Of a stretch of 64,000 nt of DNA, positions 63,162-64,000 are shown piece after piece. A model generated the notes under the pieces. It did no database searches. It was given only the letters and a program-made list of their open reading frames with translations, and had not been told where the DNA came from. Made by a program: the position numbers and the translations under genes. Within the stretch, counting starts at the first letter, position 1, and each line of letters begins with the position of its first letter. The DNA lies in NCBI GenBank assembly GCA_035771175.1, contig CM069603.1, positions 29,499,308-29,563,307 on the forward strand. The letters run 5' to 3'. This stretch comes from Paratinospora sagittata (Eukaryota; Streptophyta; Magnoliopsida; Ranunculales; Menispermaceae).

Positions 63162-63562
63162 CTCTCCTACTTATGCAGTGCAGAGCTGCTTCCCGACAAC
63201 GAACGCAGAGCAAAAGCGTGTTGCACTTTGAAGGTGGGAACGAAGTATAGGTTTGCTTGACTTATGACTTATTAAAATTTTCATACATTTATTATGATGT
63301 TTGGTGTCTACGTAGACTACACTATTACACAATTGTCATTACGCCTGACTATACTTGTTGTGTTTGTACCTTGATATATGGAATCAAAGTGTTATGTTGT
63401 TATTCAACTGGATTAGCAATTGATTTAATTGACTAGACTCAGACTTGTCCTCAGTAACTTTAAATAGTGAACGGGAGACAGTTTGTTGCTATAGAAAGCT
63501 TGGTATTTAAGAGGACCGTTGTGTCCCACAACTCTACTTGGGGACTAGTTTGGTTAGTTCTA
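63162..63562 (+). repeat. inverted partial G1 LTR
   Basis: Plus-oriented LTR segment equivalent to about 18205-18600 of the plus G1 5' LTR (CTCTCC..., GGTGGGAACGAA, CCTCAGTAACTTTAAATAGTGAACGGGAG). It abuts the start of the minus LTR head to head. Truncated at both ends. Confidence 0.8.
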
Positions 63563-64000
63563 TCCAAGGTTGTCAGGATCGGGATACTACCTTGGATCGG
63601 TGGGGGGTTCAAAGGATCAGATTGTAAAATCGAATCGTGAATTTTAAGATCCTACCAACCGGAAAATATATATGTTATTTGTGTATAAAGGTACCAAAAA
63701 ATATTGAAATAACACATATAAATACAAATAAAGCCAAATTTTTAGAAGTGTAACTCAAAAGTATAGCCCTAACCAACTTGCAAGTTACAAACTTACAATT
63801 ATAGTTCTCCTACAAAAGCAATAATACAATTATTGTTATCTCAAGGAACCCCATGATGAGAATGTTTTGATGATTCCGAACTACTAATGTTTGTGTGTCT
63901 AATGATCTTGTTAAGTGTTTCAAAACTATCAAGAACCAAGATCAAATAGCAGAGCTTACAAGTCTATTGAAAGGCCAAAGTGTAGAGTTTTCAAGTACTT
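63563..64000. other. unclassified sequence at the window edge
   Basis: Begins AAGGTTGTCAGGATCGGGAT and is GA/T-rich afterwards. The abrupt change from LTR text suggests a transposon end or a junction. No coding region seen. Confidence 0.3.

Overview
The window is plant nuclear DNA, almost certainly from a eudicot. It is AT-rich, holds one intron-rich host gene with GT-AG junctions, and is otherwise filled with nested, decayed LTR retrotransposons of plant Ty1/copia and Ty3/gypsy types plus a few DNA-transposon pieces. I see no prokaryotic features, no tRNA or rRNA genes and no CRISPR array.

Host gene. On the minus strand, about 12.2 to 3.8 kb, lies a PLP-dependent aminotransferase of the LL-diaminopimelate aminotransferase superfamily. 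Its sequence fits ALD1 (AGD2-like defense response protein 1) better than the lysine-pathway enzyme. In known plants ALD1 transaminates lysine on the way to pipecolic and N-hydroxypipecolic acid, the mobile signal of systemic acquired resistance. Nine coding exons can be placed precisely, all in phase. A tenth, tiny first exon near 11.98 kb is a candidate. Introns carry a hAT-like MITE and a short tandem duplication. A degenerate tandem array (unit about 330 bp) lies between the candidate first exon and the placed exons.

Repeat landscape. 1-2.6 kb: 3' half of a decayed gypsy element (family G2). 12.5-15.2 kb: AT-rich intergenic DNA with a degenerate repeat. 15.2-28.6 kb: three nested layers, namely a Tat/Athila-like relic (PBS and zinc-knuckle ORF), split by a G2-type solo LTR with a perfect 5-bp target duplication (GCTAG), itself split by a gypsy element of family G1 on the plus strand. 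28.6-29.1 kb: one end of a CACTA transposon. 29.7-40.2 kb: copia C1 (minus) interrupted inside its RNase H by copia C2 (plus, duplication CAACC). 41.2-54.2 kb: a second G1 element (minus), split by a 2.9-kb unclassified insertion rich in hairpin repeats. 54.2-59.8 kb: a G2 element (plus) whose two LTR remnants are complementary halves. 59.8-63.2 kb: a third, truncated G1 copy (minus), abutting an inverted G1 LTR piece. From 63.6 kb: unclassified.

The most novel signals are (i) an accessory ORF (ORF0, about 530 codons) between PBS and gag in all three G1 copies, with a second small conserved ORF just before the polypurine tract in two of them; (ii) the 2.9-kb insertion carrying two arrays of short hairpins; (iii) AG...CT termini on the C1 LTRs; (iv) the split-LTR structure of the G2 element at 54-60 kb. 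No retroelement here looks autonomous: each shows stop codons, frameshifts, deletions or lost catalytic residues. Family and clade names rest on motif recognition by eye, not on searches.
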